A DNA stretch of 30,272 nucleotides from JANOQP01 sp044227705 (GCA_044227705.1 JBGAWE010000022.1:1-30272), one strand, 5' to 3'; shown: positions 21,764 to 30,272, counted from the stretch's first letter. Program-made: numbers and translations. The notes: generated by a model from the sequence alone, not told the origin.

Positions 21764-23377
21764 ATGACAAAATACATCTTCGTTACGGGCGGCGTCACCA
21801 GCTCGCTTGGCAAAGGGATTTTTGCCGCCAGCCTCGCCAAACTGCTCCAGGCCCGGGGCTTTTCAGTCACCATCCAAAAGTTCGACCCCTACCTCAACGT
21901 CGACCCCGGCACGCTCAACCCGTATGAGCACGGCGAGTGCTACGTCACCGACGACGGCGCCGAGGCCGACCTCGACCTCGGGCACTACGAGCGGTTCCTC
22001 AACGCGCCCACCTCGCAGGCCAACAACGTCACCACCGGCCGCGTCTACCAGACCGTCATCGAAAAGGAACGGGCGGGCGACTACCTCGGCAAGACCGTCC
22101 AAATCATCCCCCACATCACAGACGAGATAAAGCGGCGCATGCTCCTCCTCGGCGCGACCGGCAAGCACGAAATCGTCATCACCGAGCTGGGCGGGACGGT
22201 CGGCGACATCGAGGGCCTGCCGTTCATCGAGTCCGTCCGACAGCTTCGCTGGGAACTGGGGCGAGACAACTGCCTTATCATGCACCTCACGCTCGTCCCG
22301 TATTTGCGGGCGGCGGGCGAGCTGAAGACCAAGCCGACGCAGCACTCCGTCAAAGAGCTATTGAGCTACGGCCTCCAGCCCGACGTGCTCGTCTGCCGGA
22401 CGGAGCACCCGCTCGGCGCGGAAATCCGGCGGAAGCTGGCCCTTTTCTGCAACGTCGAGCTGTCGAGCGTCATCGAGTGCGCCGACGCAGAGACGATTTA
22501 CGACGTGCCGCTCATGCTTCTGAAAGAGAAAATAGACAGCGTCACCATCTCAAAACTGCGCCTCACCGACCGTCGCGAACCAGACCTGTCGGCGTGGAAG
22601 GCCTTTTTAGGCAAATTGAAAAACCCGACGCACGAGGTCAAAATCGGCTTGATTGGAAAGTACAACGAGCTGAAGGACGCCTATAAGAGCATCTACGAGG
22701 CGTTCATCCACGCCGGTGCGGTGAACGAGTGCAAGGTTCGCGTCGAGGCGATTCACGCCGAGCAACTCGAAGTTCCATACAAAGATCTGGGCAAGGCGCT
22801 CGGCGGCTTGGACGGCATCCTCGTCGCCCCCGGCTTCGGCGAACGCGGCATCGAGGGTAAGCTGGCTGCCATCCGTTTCGCCCGCGAGAAGGGGATGCCC
22901 TTTTTCGGCATCTGCCTCGGGATGCAGTGCGCCGTCGTCGAGTTCGCCCGGAATGTTTTGAAACTGGAAGGCGCGGCAAGCACCGAGGTCAACCCAAACT
23001 CCCCTCACCCGGTCATCGACATGATGGAGGAGCAGAAGAAAATCTCCCAAAAAGGCGGCACGATGCGCCTTGGCTCCTATGACTGCTCGCTGAAAAAAGG
23101 CAGCCTCGCCGCTGCCGCCTACGGCTCCCAAAAAATCGCCGAACGGCACCGCCACCGCTGGGAGTTCAACAACAAGTACCTCGCTGATTTCGAGAAGGCT
23201 GGCTTCTCGGCGACCGGCACCAACCCGGACACGGGCCTCGTCGAGATCGTCGAGCTGGCAGGACATCCGTACTTCCTCGGCGTCCAGTTCCACCCGGAGC
23301 TGAAGAGCACGGTGGAGGTTCCGCACCCGCTGTTTGTGCAGTTTGTGGCGGCGGCTTTGAGGAGGAAGGAGGCGTGA
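21764..23377 (+). CDS. pyrG: CTP synthase (UTP ammonia ligase)
   Basis: A 537-aa cytoplasmic enzyme that aminates UTP to CTP using ATP and glutamine, the last step of pyrimidine nucleotide synthesis. The N-terminal synthase domain begins KYIFVTGGVTSSLGKGI, then KFDPYLNVDPGTLNPYEHGECYVTDDGAE, and GGTVGDIEGLPFIE. The C-terminal class I glutamine amidotransferase domain has the nucleophile Cys384 in GICLGMQCAVVEFARN, then HRHRWEFNN, and FHPEL with the catalytic His/Glu. The length and motif order are complete. It is divergent from the MFS gene and has its own -7 box. The SGNH gene follows after 94 bases. Confidence 0.98.
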   Translation: MTKYIFVTGGVTSSLGKGIFAASLAKLLQARGFSVTIQKFDPYLNVDPGTLNPYEHGECYVTDDGAEADLDLGHYERFLNAPTSQANNVTTGRVYQTVIEKERAGDYLGKTVQIIPHITDEIKRRMLLLGATGKHEIVITELGGTVGDIEGLPFIESVRQLRWELGRDNCLIMHLTLVPYLRAAGELKTKPTQHSVKELLSYGLQPDVLVCRTEHPLGAEIRRKLALFCNVELSSVIECADAETIYDVPLMLLKEKIDSVTISKLRLTDRREPDLSAWKAFLGKLKNPTHEVKIGLIGKYNELKDAYKSIYEAFIHAGAVNECKVRVEAIHAEQLEVPYKDLGKALGGLDGILVAPGFGERGIEGKLAAIRFAREKGMPFFGICLGMQCAVVEFARNVLKLEGAASTEVNPNSPHPVIDMMEEQKKISQKGGTMRLGSYDCSLKKGSLAAAAYGSQKIAERHRHRWEFNNKYLADFEKAGFSATGTNPDTGLVEIVELAGHPYFLGVQFHPELKSTVEVPHPLFVQFVAAALRRKEA

Positions 23378-23471
23378 TTTTCATAAAACTCTTTTCTAAA
23401 GTTTTGCCCGAGAAGCCGCCTATCGTTTCAATTTTTGCCCCGCCCCCCGAGGCCGCATCCGAACAGAACGA

Positions 23472-24731
23472 ATGTTCAAGACCGCTTCTCTCACCCTGCT
23501 TTTGCTAGCAGTCTGGCTCCCTTTTTCGCAGTGCCAGAATCTGCCGCGCCCGCCCGAGGTCGCGCTGACGGCCGCCGACAGCGTTCGCCATTCGTTCGTC
23601 AACCTCGACGCGAACCTCTTGCAGAACACCGCCGGGCTGGAGCCTTTCTTCAAAAAACTCTACGCCCAGCGGACGCGAGGCGGGCAGAAAATCTCCATCG
23701 TCCACATCGGCGACAGCCACATTTTGGGCGACTTCCTCACCCGCGTCGTGCGCAGTCGGCTGCAGGAGGAGTTTGGAAACGCCGGTCGCGGCCTCGTTTT
23801 TCCGTACCGCGCCGCCGGTTCGCACGGCCCCGACGACTACGTTTTTGAAAAGACCGGAAGCTGGTCGGGCGAGGATTTGAACACCCTGAAATCTGGCGTC
23901 GACATCGGCGTGTCGGGCTTCTCGCTGGCGACAGCCAGCCCGACAGCCTCGCTCAAATTGAGGTTGAAGACCGACTCGACCGACCTCGGCCGCCTCTCGA
24001 AAATCACCATTTTCCACCCGAACGCCGACCATTCCTTCTCATTTGAAATCACCGACGACGAGCACCCGCAGGCCGAAAAGGCGATGCCCGTCATCGACGG
24101 GGACTGGATGACCTCCTACTATTTCGACCGGCCGACCAACGAGCTTTCCATCCGGCCCGTCCGGCTGAATTCTTCGAGAAAGACCGCCCGAATCGACGGA
24201 ATTTCCATCGAAAACGAGCTTTCTGGTGTCGTATACCACGTCATCGGCGTCAACGGCGCCCGTTTTTGGAACTACACCAATGCCCGCGACTTCGCCCGAG
24301 AGGTGGCCGACCTTGCCCCCGATCTCGTCATCCTCTCGATGGGCACGAACGAGGCGCAGGCCAGCGACATCACCTCCGGCCTCGTGAAAAAACAGGCCGC
24401 CGACCTCGTCAAAGTGCTCTCCGAGACTTGCGGCAACCCGCCCGTCCTGCTCACCACGCCCGCCGACAGCTATCTGCGCGGAAAGGGCTTCAACCCCTAC
24501 ATGGCCCGCGTCAGCAATGGCATCCGCGAGCTGGCAGGGGAGGGCGGCCACGCCTATTGGGACCTGTTCAGCATCACCGGCGGCGAGAACTCCGCGCAGA
24601 ACTGGCGCAGCGCCGGGCTGTTCAGCCGCGACAGCGTCCATTACTCGCGAGAGGGCTACGCGGTGCAGGGCCGCCTGTTTTTCACCGCGCTGATGCAGGA
24701 GTACAACAGCTACGTTTGGCGCAACAAGTGA
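23472..24731 (+). CDS. Exported SGNH/GDSL hydrolase
   Basis: A 419-aa exported esterase-like protein. The signal peptide ends near PFSQCQ; Cys21 could also be a lipoprotein site. SGNH blocks are present: block I HIGDSH with nucleophile Ser82, block III MGTNE with the oxyanion Asn, and block V DSVHYSREGY with Asp387 and His390. Between them an all-beta insert of about 150 residues (ISIENELSGVVYHVIGVNGARF) lies in the middle, as in the two-domain peptidoglycan or polysaccharide O-acetyl(trans)esterases. No MBOAT acyltransferase is nearby, so a hydrolase acting on an envelope glycan is likelier than a transferase. The stop is 11 bases before the Kdo transferase gene, so they may be co-transcribed. 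Confidence 0.85.
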   Translation: MFKTASLTLLLLAVWLPFSQCQNLPRPPEVALTAADSVRHSFVNLDANLLQNTAGLEPFFKKLYAQRTRGGQKISIVHIGDSHILGDFLTRVVRSRLQEEFGNAGRGLVFPYRAAGSHGPDDYVFEKTGSWSGEDLNTLKSGVDIGVSGFSLATASPTASLKLRLKTDSTDLGRLSKITIFHPNADHSFSFEITDDEHPQAEKAMPVIDGDWMTSYYFDRPTNELSIRPVRLNSSRKTARIDGISIENELSGVVYHVIGVNGARFWNYTNARDFAREVADLAPDLVILSMGTNEAQASDITSGLVKKQAADLVKVLSETCGNPPVLLTTPADSYLRGKGFNPYMARVSNGIRELAGEGGHAYWDLFSITGGENSAQNWRSAGLFSRDSVHYSREGYAVQGRLFFTALMQEYNSYVWRNK

Positions 24732-24742
24732 GGCCGCGCCCG

Positions 24743-25981
24743 ATGCTTTTCCTCCAAAAAAGGCTGTACAACCTCGCCATCCGCTCGACCGTCGCCGGGG
24801 CTTGGTTGGCCGCGCCGTTTTCCAAAAAGGCCAGAGTTTGGGTTGAAAACCGGCGAAAATGGCGCGAAAACCTCAACATCAGAAGGGTTTCAAACCCTTC
24901 CGGCGTTGCGCCCACAATCTGGTTCCATTGCGCCAGTTTGGGCGAGTTCGAGCAAGGCCGCCCGGTCATCGAGGGCTTTCGGCAAAGGTTCCCTGACTGG
25001 AAAATCGCCCTCACCTTCTTCTCCGACAGCGGCCTCGCCCAGCGCCGCGACTGGCCCGTTGCCGACCTTGTGGCCGTCCTTCCCGCCGATTTGCCTGCCG
25101 CCGCCAATGATTTTCAGGACATCCTTCGGCCCGACATGGCGGTTTTCGTCAAGTACGAGTTTTGGGCCAACCAGCTTTTCGAGCTGAAACGGCGCGGTGT
25201 TCCGACCTTTCTAATCTCCGCCAGCTTCCGAAAGGGCCAGCCGTTTTTTCACCCGCTCGGCGGTTTTTGGCGGGCGATGCTGGGGTGTTTCGACCATGTT
25301 TTTGTTCAAAACAGCGAGTCGGCCAAGCTCATGGAAAGCATCGGCTTCAGCAAAACGACCGTCGCGGGCGACACCCGGATCGACCGAGTTTTGGGCATCG
25401 CGGCCGAGGCGAGGCGGCTGCCCATCGTCGAGGCTTTTTTGGAGGAAAGGTTGGCTTTCGTCTGCGGCAGCACTTGGGAAGCCGACGAGAAAATCCTCGC
25501 TCCGATTTTTCAACAGGTTGAAAGTCAAGGCTTTAGCACCATCATCGCGCCGCACGAGCTTTCAGAGGCGGCCTTTTCGAGGCTCGAAAAACAGGCCCCG
25601 CAGCTCATCGTCCGGTATACAAAAATGGGAAAAAACGCCGAGCCGCTCGCCGCCCGGACGCTCATTGTCGACAACATCGGCCTCCTTTCGACCATCTATC
25701 GCTATGGGAAAATTGCCTATGTCGGCGGCGGCTTCGGCGCGGGCATCCACAACACGCTCGAACCGGCGGCATTCGGGCTGCCCGTCGTCTTCGGCCCCCG
25801 GTTCGGGAAGTTTGCCGAGGCGCGGGAGCTGGTCGCGGCGGGCGGCTTCTTCTCCGTGAAAAACTCGGGCGAGCTGGCGGTTGTCCTCAAAAAGCTCGAA
25901 GACCCTATTTTTTATGAAAAGGCCAGCGCGGCCGTCCGCTCCTTTTTGGAAAGAGAAATTCAAACCCGATGGCCACGATAA
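24743..25981 (+). CDS. waaA: 3-deoxy-D-manno-octulosonic acid (Kdo) transferase
   Basis: A 412-aa inner-membrane-associated glycosyltransferase that attaches Kdo from CMP-Kdo to lipid A precursor, an essential LPS core step. The N terminus RLYNLAIRSTVAGAWLAAPFSKKARVW is a membrane-anchor-like segment. IWFHCASLGEFEQGRPVIEGFR is the family signature, with the conserved Glu. The segments FVKYEFWANQLFELKRRGVPTFLIS, GSTWEADE, IIAPHELSE and YVGGGFGAGIHNTLEPAAFGLPVVFGP follow, covering the nucleotide-sugar site. I chose ATG 24743 (MLFLQKR) because the frame upstream is shadow of the SGNH gene. It overlaps the YigZ gene by 13 bases, which indicates translational coupling. Confidence 0.95.
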   Translation: MLFLQKRLYNLAIRSTVAGAWLAAPFSKKARVWVENRRKWRENLNIRRVSNPSGVAPTIWFHCASLGEFEQGRPVIEGFRQRFPDWKIALTFFSDSGLAQRRDWPVADLVAVLPADLPAAANDFQDILRPDMAVFVKYEFWANQLFELKRRGVPTFLISASFRKGQPFFHPLGGFWRAMLGCFDHVFVQNSESAKLMESIGFSKTTVAGDTRIDRVLGIAAEARRLPIVEAFLEERLAFVCGSTWEADEKILAPIFQQVESQGFSTIIAPHELSEAAFSRLEKQAPQLIVRYTKMGKNAEPLAARTLIVDNIGLLSTIYRYGKIAYVGGGFGAGIHNTLEPAAFGLPVVFGPRFGKFAEARELVAAGGFFSVKNSGELAVVLKKLEDPIFYEKASAAVRSFLEREIQTRWPR

Positions 25982-26631
25982 GAGACCAGTATTTCACCCT
26001 CGCCGGGCCGTCGAGCGGCGAGTTCAAAGACCGTGGGAGCAAGTTCATCGGCTATGCGGAACCTGCCTTTTCAGAGGAGGAAGCCCAGTTTTTCATTGAA
26101 AAAATAAAGAAACTGCACCCGAAGGCCCGCCACCATTGCTTTGCGTGGCGGCTCGGATTGGACGAAAACCGCTACCGCTCGAACGACGACGGCGAGCCGA
26201 GCGGGACAGCCGGGCGACCGATCCTCGGTCAAATCGACGCGGCCGGGCTGACAAACGTGGCGGTCATAGTGGTACGCTATTTCGGCGGCGTGCTGCTGGG
26301 CACCTCGGGCTTGATAAACGCCTATCGGGAAGCAGCGGCCGAGGCGATTCGGGCAGGCGAAAGGGCCGAAAGAACGGTCTGCGAAATCTGGCGGCTTCGC
26401 TTCGGCTACGCGCTCATGCCCGACGTGATGGGGGCCGTCAAGCGGCTCGGGCTGGAGGTTGCCGCGCAGGAATTCGGGGAGGACGCACGGCTCGACGTGG
26501 CCATCCGCCGGTCGGAGGTAGGGAACAAGTTGTTGAGAATCAAGGCTTTGGTTCTGAAAAAGAGCCTCGAAGAAGCGGCGACATTCGAACAAATCGACGG
26601 CCTTGAAATTGACTTCGTTGAAATCCGCTGA
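25969..26631 (+). CDS. YigZ/IMPACT family protein
   Basis: A 220-aa cytoplasmic protein of the YigZ/IMPACT family (UPF0029). The N-terminal domain shows EFKDRGSKFIGYAEPAF, HPKARHHCFAWRLG, and the conserved NDDGEPSGTAGRPILGQI and VVIVVRYFGGVLLGTSGLINAYREAA region. The C-terminal domain of about 70 residues has the ferredoxin-like fold of the family (GEDARLDVAIRRSEV). The eukaryotic relative inhibits GCN2; the bacterial role is not settled. The ATG overlaps the end of the Kdo transferase gene by 13 bases. Confidence 0.92.
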   Translation: MATIRDQYFTLAGPSSGEFKDRGSKFIGYAEPAFSEEEAQFFIEKIKKLHPKARHHCFAWRLGLDENRYRSNDDGEPSGTAGRPILGQIDAAGLTNVAVIVVRYFGGVLLGTSGLINAYREAAAEAIRAGERAERTVCEIWRLRFGYALMPDVMGAVKRLGLEVAAQEFGEDARLDVAIRRSEVGNKLLRIKALVLKKSLEEAATFEQIDGLEIDFVEIR

Positions 26632-26642
26632 CTCTTTCTGGC

Positions 26643-26681
26643 AAAAAAAAAATCCCCCGATCAGCGACGCCAATCGGGGGA
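26643..26681 (-). terminator. Intrinsic terminator of the Lrp gene
   Basis: TCCCCCGAT and ATCGGGGGA pair over 9 bp around an 11-base loop, followed on the minus strand by ten T. It lies about 27 bases past the Lrp stop and also sits just past the convergent YigZ stop. Confidence 0.9.
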
Positions 26682-26707
26682 CTTCGGTCTGGCCTCGCGG
26701 CCAAAGA

Positions 26708-27181
26708 TCACTCGTAGACGAAGGGCAGGATGCGCACGTCCTTCACCGTCGAGAGGGTCATCAGCGTCTTGAGGCGCTCGATCTCCTCGATTTGCGAGAG
26801 GGTCTTGAACAGCAGTTGCTCGTAGGTCGGGATGTCCTTGCAGACGATTTTCATCAGGAAATCGGCCTCGCCGGTGATGATGAAGCACTCGACAATCTCC
26901 TCGATGCGCTGGATTTTTTCGAGGAAGTTGGCCAGCGCGTTCTCCTTTTTCCACTGGAGGTTGACGAGGACGAACGTCCGCACGTTCAGCCCGATTTGCT
27001 GCGGGTTGACCTTCGCGTGGTAGCTCTGGATGATGTCGCTCTGCTCGAGCTTCTTGACGCGCTCGAGGGTTGGGGCGGGGGAGAGGCCGATTTTCTTCGA
27101 GAGGTCGAGGTTGGTGATTTTGGAGTTCTCCTGAAGGATTTTGAGGATTTTCAGGTCGATTTTATCCAGTTTGTCGTTCAT
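26708..27181 (-). CDS. Lrp/AsnC family transcriptional regulator
   Basis: A 157-aa regulator that senses amino acids and controls their metabolism. The N-terminal winged helix at about 5-55 is typical: LDKIDLKILKILQENSKITNLDLSKKIGLSPAPTLERVKKLE. The C-terminal RAM domain (about 65-150) follows: ALANFLEKIQRIEEIVECFIITGEADFLMKIVCKDI and LKTLMTLSTVKDVRILP. A complete consensus promoter lies upstream. Its ligand and targets are not visible; the neighbours have no amino-acid genes. The gene may be self-regulated, which is typical for the family. Confidence 0.95.
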   Translation of the reverse strand: MNDKLDKIDLKILKILQENSKITNLDLSKKIGLSPAPTLERVKKLEQSDIIQSYHAKVNPQQIGLNVRTFVLVNLQWKKENALANFLEKIQRIEEIVECFIITGEADFLMKIVCKDIPTYEQLLFKTLSQIEEIERLKTLMTLSTVKDVRILPFVYE

Positions 27182-27219
27182 ATCGAAAGGTGCTTGGGCT
27201 TTGTTCTGCCAAGCGGTGG

Positions 27220-27249
27220 CAAAGATAGTTTTGGGAGAACATTTGCCAA
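27220..27249 (-). promoter_or_regulatory. Consensus Bacteroidota promoter of the Lrp gene
   Basis: Minus-strand TTG, exactly 19 bases, then TATCTTTG; a full match to TTG-N19-TAnnTTTG. It lies 38 bases before the ATG and supports the phylum assignment. Confidence 0.65.
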
Positions 27250-27557
27250 CTATCGCAGCGAGAAACCTGCATTAATTTTGAAAACAACCTACAAATGGCG
27301 GCAAGCCGGCACATAATTCGGAAAAACGGGCTGTTTGAACGACTGGGAACCATTGCCGACCGGCCGGTTGGCCTGTTTTGGCGAAACATGATTTTGCGTT
27401 CGGACTGCAGCCGGTTGCTCGGCGGATTCTTCTGGGGCCGAGGCGCAGCCTTCCCGATTTGTTCAGGAAACCGGGTGGTGGCCCCGGAAAATTTCCCGAC
27501 CGACTTGGCTGGATCGGGGGGCGGGGGTTCCCATTTTCACCGCCAATTTTCTCAGAC
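27250..27557. other. Non-coding stretch between Lrp promoter and double-GNAT gene
   Basis: I see no protein gene. A + strand TAATTTTG (27273-27280) could be the -7 box for the GNAT gene, but it is about 280 bases from its ATG and lacks a well-spaced TTG. The near-palindrome GCCGACCGGCCGGTTGGC (27355-27372) could be a regulator site. The GNAT frame stays open upstream to 27378, but that part looks like low-complexity shadow. Confidence 0.4.
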
Positions 27558-28598
27558 ATGGTTGAAATCCGACCCTTCACGCCCGAACTGACCGAGCAGG
27601 TCGTTGCCCTCATCCTCGGCATCGAAAACGACGAACTTGGCTTCCACATGACCGTCGCCGACCAGCCGGACTTGCTCGAAATCCCGAGTTTTTACCAATC
27701 GGGCAGGGGAGGTTTTTGGGTGGCCCTGAACCCGGAAAACGAGGTCGTCGGGACCATCGGCCTCATCGACACTGGTCACGAGTTCGGGGTTGTTCGGAAA
27801 ATGTTCGTGAAAAAGGAGTGGCGCGGAAGTGAAAAGGCGACGGCGATGGGGCTCTTTTCCCGACTGGAAAACTGGGCGGTCGAAAAGGGCTTCGAGTCGG
27901 TCATGCTCGGCACGCACACCGTCCTGAAACCGGCCATCCGGTTTTACGAGAAGCTCGGCTTCCGGAAAATCCCGCGAGCCGACCTCCCGAAAGGCTTTCC
28001 GGTGATGTCGGTCAACAACATCTTTTTCAAAAAAAGCCTGCCAAAAGCGGCTGTCCGCCCGGCGGTTTTGGAGGACATCGCGGCGGTTTTGGAAGTCCAG
28101 TCACGGCATCTTTTCAGGAATTTGACGGATGAGGAAAGGCTGGCCGGCTTCGTCACCACGCCGTTCACAGCGGCCCAAATCGAGCGGGTGATATTGGAGG
28201 AAGCTGGGCTTTTCGTGGCGGTTTCCAATCAAAAAGTGGTCGGCTACGCCTTCGGGGCAAGCTGGGGCTATTGGTCTCAATGGCCGATTTTCGTCCACAT
28301 GATCGAGCGGATGCCATTGTTGCGTGCCTATAGAGGTGTGGTTGTCTCGGCCGAAAACTCCTTTCAATACGGCCCGATTTGCCTCGACCATGGGTTTCGC
28401 GGGCAGGGTGTTGCCGAGCGGCTCTTTGCGGCGGTGCGCGACGGGTTTTCATCGAGGTTCCCGGCTGGGCTGACCTTTATCAATCAGGTGAACGCCCTTT
28501 CGACAGCCTTCCACACCCGAAAGCTGGGGCTGGAAATCGTGGACGAGTTCGAGTTCGCGGGGAAGCGGTATTTTGGGCTGGCGTTTCCGACGCGATGA
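27558..28598 (+). CDS. Protein with two tandem GNAT acetyltransferase domains
   Basis: A 346-aa cytoplasmic protein. The N-terminal GNAT domain (about 1-155) shows VGTIGLIDTGHEFGVVRKMFV and the family's acetyl-CoA loop region in KKEWRGSEKATAMGLFSRLENWAVEKG, then GTHTVLKPAIRFYEKLGFRKI. The C-terminal GNAT (about 170-346) opens with VRPAVLEDIAAVLEVQ, and its CoA-binding signature is LDHGFRGQGVAERLFAAVRDG, then ALSTAFHTRKLGLEIV. Both repeats look intact. Substrates are unknown; double GNATs may use one copy for regulation. ATG 27558 (MVEIRPFTPEL) marks a typical domain start. The Lrp gene lies on the other strand upstream. Confidence 0.85.
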   Translation: MVEIRPFTPELTEQVVALILGIENDELGFHMTVADQPDLLEIPSFYQSGRGGFWVALNPENEVVGTIGLIDTGHEFGVVRKMFVKKEWRGSEKATAMGLFSRLENWAVEKGFESVMLGTHTVLKPAIRFYEKLGFRKIPRADLPKGFPVMSVNNIFFKKSLPKAAVRPAVLEDIAAVLEVQSRHLFRNLTDEERLAGFVTTPFTAAQIERVILEEAGLFVAVSNQKVVGYAFGASWGYWSQWPIFVHMIERMPLLRAYRGVVVSAENSFQYGPICLDHGFRGQGVAERLFAAVRDGFSSRFPAGLTFINQVNALSTAFHTRKLGLEIVDEFEFAGKRYFGLAFPTR

Positions 28599-28723
28599 GC
28601 CGTGCATTTGGCCGAGCTGCTTCTTGGCGTAAAAATTATTGGCCGCAGGTTGCTGGAAAGGAATATTTCAGACCTTCCCCCTGTCTTTTTTATCTCTTTT
28701 CACTAAACCAGTTATCTCGAAGC

Positions 28724-30272
28724 ATGAAGAAGCTACTAAAAGTTTTGGCGATGTTGCTAGTCGTCATTCAACTCCAGGCACAAGACAGAACCGTCAGCGG
28801 AACTGTCCGTGAAAAGGACGGCGGGGCCTTGCCCGGCGCGACTGTCGTCGCCAAAGGCTCGCTCGCGGGGACAACGACGGACATCGACGGGAAGTTCAGC
28901 TTCCGCGCACCGGCCACCTCGACGATGGTCGTCGTCTCCTACACCGGCTTCGCCTCGAAAGAGGTCGCTATCCCGGCCGACGGCGTGGTGAACGTCGAGC
29001 TTTCCACCGAGTCGTCGATGCTCGGTGAGGTGGTCATCTCGGTCGGCTCGCGGGCCACGCAGCGCACCATCACCGACTCGCCGCTGCCCATTGACGTCAT
29101 CGGGGTGAAAGACCTGCGCTCGACGGGGCAGACCTCGTTCGACAAGGCACTGCAATACCGGGTGCCTTCCTTCAACTCCGTCAACACGCCGGTCAACGAC
29201 GCGACGACGCTCTTGGACCCATATGAAATCCGCAACCTCGGGCCGAGCCGGACGCTCGTCCTCGTCGATGGAAAGCGGAAGAACATGAGTTCGCTGCTCT
29301 ACGTCCAGTTCTCGCCCGGCCGCGGAGAGACGGGTGTCGACTTGTCCGCCATCCCCGTCGATGCCATCAAACGGGTGGAAATCCTGCGCGACGGTGCCTC
29401 CGCCCAGTACGGCTCCGACGCCATCGCGGGCGTCATGAACGTGATTTTGAAGGACCGCTACGACTACTCCACGCTCAACATCCGCGCCGGGACCTCGACG
29501 AAGGGCGACACCCGCAGCTACGACAAATCCGTGGGCAACGGGCGCGGCGACAACTACGGCGTGGCCTTCAACAGCGGCGTCAACTACGGCGAAAAGGGCT
29601 ATCTCAACTACACCATCGACTTGAGCCAGGCGAAAAGCGCCGTCCGCTCGGGCAAGGTGGACGAGGCGACGGAGATTGCCACCTTCGGCGACTTCGACGG
29701 CGATGGCACCGTCGGCGGCCCCGGCGACGCGGCGCAAATCCAGCTCATCAAGGACTACCTGAAAGACTTCCCGACGGCCAACAACATCAACGGTACGGGC
29801 GAGACGACGGCCGCCAAGTTCCTCATCAACGGCGGCATGGCGGCGGGCGACATGGGCAAGGTCTACGCCAACGCAGCCATTGTCACCAAGAAAGTGAAGA
29901 GTTACGCCAACTACCGCACGGCCTACTGGCGGCAAGACCGGGGCCTGCTACACAGCGCTTCCGACAACGGGGGCAAGAACTACATCACCGACGGCACCAT
30001 CCACTTCCCGCAGGATGGCGCCGACCTCTACAAGGGCTACGTCGGCTACGTCCCGACCTTCGAGGGCGACCTCATCGACTACAACGCCACCCTCGGTGTG
30101 AAGGACGAACACAGCGGCTGGCACCATGACATCAGCATCACGACGGGCGGCAACCAGCAGCTTTACACGGTCGACAACACCGTCAACCGTTCGCTCGGAA
30201 AGGGCAGCCCGACCTCCTTCAAGCCCGGCGGCTACGGGTTCAGCCATATCGTCGGCAACGTCGACGTGACGA
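28724..30272 (+). CDS. TonB-dependent receptor with carboxypeptidase-D-like N-terminal domain, 5' part
   Basis: The first 516 codons of an outer-membrane receptor that runs off the right edge. The signal peptide ends QLQAQ (residues 1-20). A carboxypeptidase-D-regulatory-like domain at about 22-97 follows: TVSGTVREKDGGALPGATV, GTTTDIDGKFSF, VVVSYTGFASKEV. The plug domain then has ITDSPLPIDVIGVKDL, RNLGPSRTLVLVDGKRKN and SAIPVDAIKRVEILRDGASAQYGSDAIAGVMNVILK, and the barrel begins (YSTLNIRAGTST). The architecture fits Bacteroidota TonB receptors in general. DFDGDGTVGGPGD inside the barrel part is calcium-loop-like. No SusD-like partner is visible in the window. Confidence 0.95.
   Translation, partial: MKKLLKVLAMLLVVIQLQAQDRTVSGTVREKDGGALPGATVVAKGSLAGTTTDIDGKFSFRAPATSTMVVVSYTGFASKEVAIPADGVVNVELSTESSMLGEVVISVGSRATQRTITDSPLPIDVIGVKDLRSTGQTSFDKALQYRVPSFNSVNTPVNDATTLLDPYEIRNLGPSRTLVLVDGKRKNMSSLLYVQFSPGRGETGVDLSAIPVDAIKRVEILRDGASAQYGSDAIAGVMNVILKDRYDYSTLNIRAGTSTKGDTRSYDKSVGNGRGDNYGVAFNSGVNYGEKGYLNYTIDLSQAKSAVRSGKVDEATEIATFGDFDGDGTVGGPGDAAQIQLIKDYLKDFPTANNINGTGETTAAKFLINGGMAAGDMGKVYANAAIVTKKVKSYANYRTAYWRQDRGLLHSASDNGGKNYITDGTIHFPQDGADLYKGYVGYVPTFEGDLIDYNATLGVKDEHSGWHHDISITTGGNQQLYTVDNTVNRSLGKGSPTSFKPGGYGFSHIVGNVDVT

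Noticed and set aside
28757..29935. 392-codon frame on the minus strand
   Set aside because: Antisense shadow of the second TonB-dependent receptor, whose plug motifs are clear on the + strand.
1..30272. CRISPR array, insertion sequence, phage or restriction system
   Set aside because: No regularly spaced repeats, transposase, integrase, methylase or nuclease genes were seen.

Overview
The window looks like a chromosomal segment of a high-GC member of the Bacteroidota, possibly a Saprospiria/Lewinella-like lineage. The phylum call rests on a PorP/SprF protein next to an OmpA/PD40 protein, two TonB-dependent receptors (one with an N-terminal carboxypeptidase-D-like domain), a BatA-type protein, DUF1573, DUF2306 and head-GIN domains, and promoters of the phylum type TTG-N19-TAnnTTTG. 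Most start regions lack a clear Shine-Dalgarno, which also fits. The finer taxonomic placement is a guess.

Layout. The window opens inside a TonB-dependent receptor on the + strand. A long minus-strand block (1852-12921) follows. It holds a PAS-LuxR regulator, an OmpA-family protein with a frameshifted DUF1573 module, PorP/SprF, a glycosyltransferase coupled to a BatA-like protein, 3-hydroxyacyl-CoA dehydrogenase, a Crp/Fnr regulator and a class 3 aldehyde dehydrogenase. A + strand cluster (13037-15380) carries a four-helix membrane protein, an AhpD/CMD-fold protein, a VTC (polyphosphate polymerase-like) protein and a DUF4956 membrane protein. An 830-base stretch without protein genes comes next. 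It contains a consensus promoter and an intrinsic terminator about 300 bases apart on the minus strand, which together define a candidate structured ncRNA. After it come a head-GIN protein (-), tRNA-Ser(UGA) (+), a frameshifted alkaline phosphatase (+), an unrecognised exported protein (-), DUF2306 (-) and an MFS sugar transporter (-). The + strand run 21764-26631 carries CTP synthase, an SGNH hydrolase, Kdo transferase and a YigZ protein. An Lrp regulator (-), a double-GNAT protein (+) and the first 516 codons of a second TonB-dependent receptor (+) close the window.

How the genes work together. Much of the content concerns the envelope: two outer-membrane receptors, PorP/SprF with a peptidoglycan-binding OmpA partner, LPS core synthesis (Kdo transferase) and exported hydrolases. 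The VTC/DUF4956 pair is a recurrent but poorly understood partnership. The most unusual signals are (1) the candidate ncRNA at about 15730-16037, (2) a nine-base homopolymer at the exact point where the OmpA frame must slip by -1 to enter an exportless DUF1573 module, and (3) a long inverted repeat over the 5' end of the frameshifted alkaline phosphatase. No CRISPR array, insertion sequence, phage or obvious defence system was seen.
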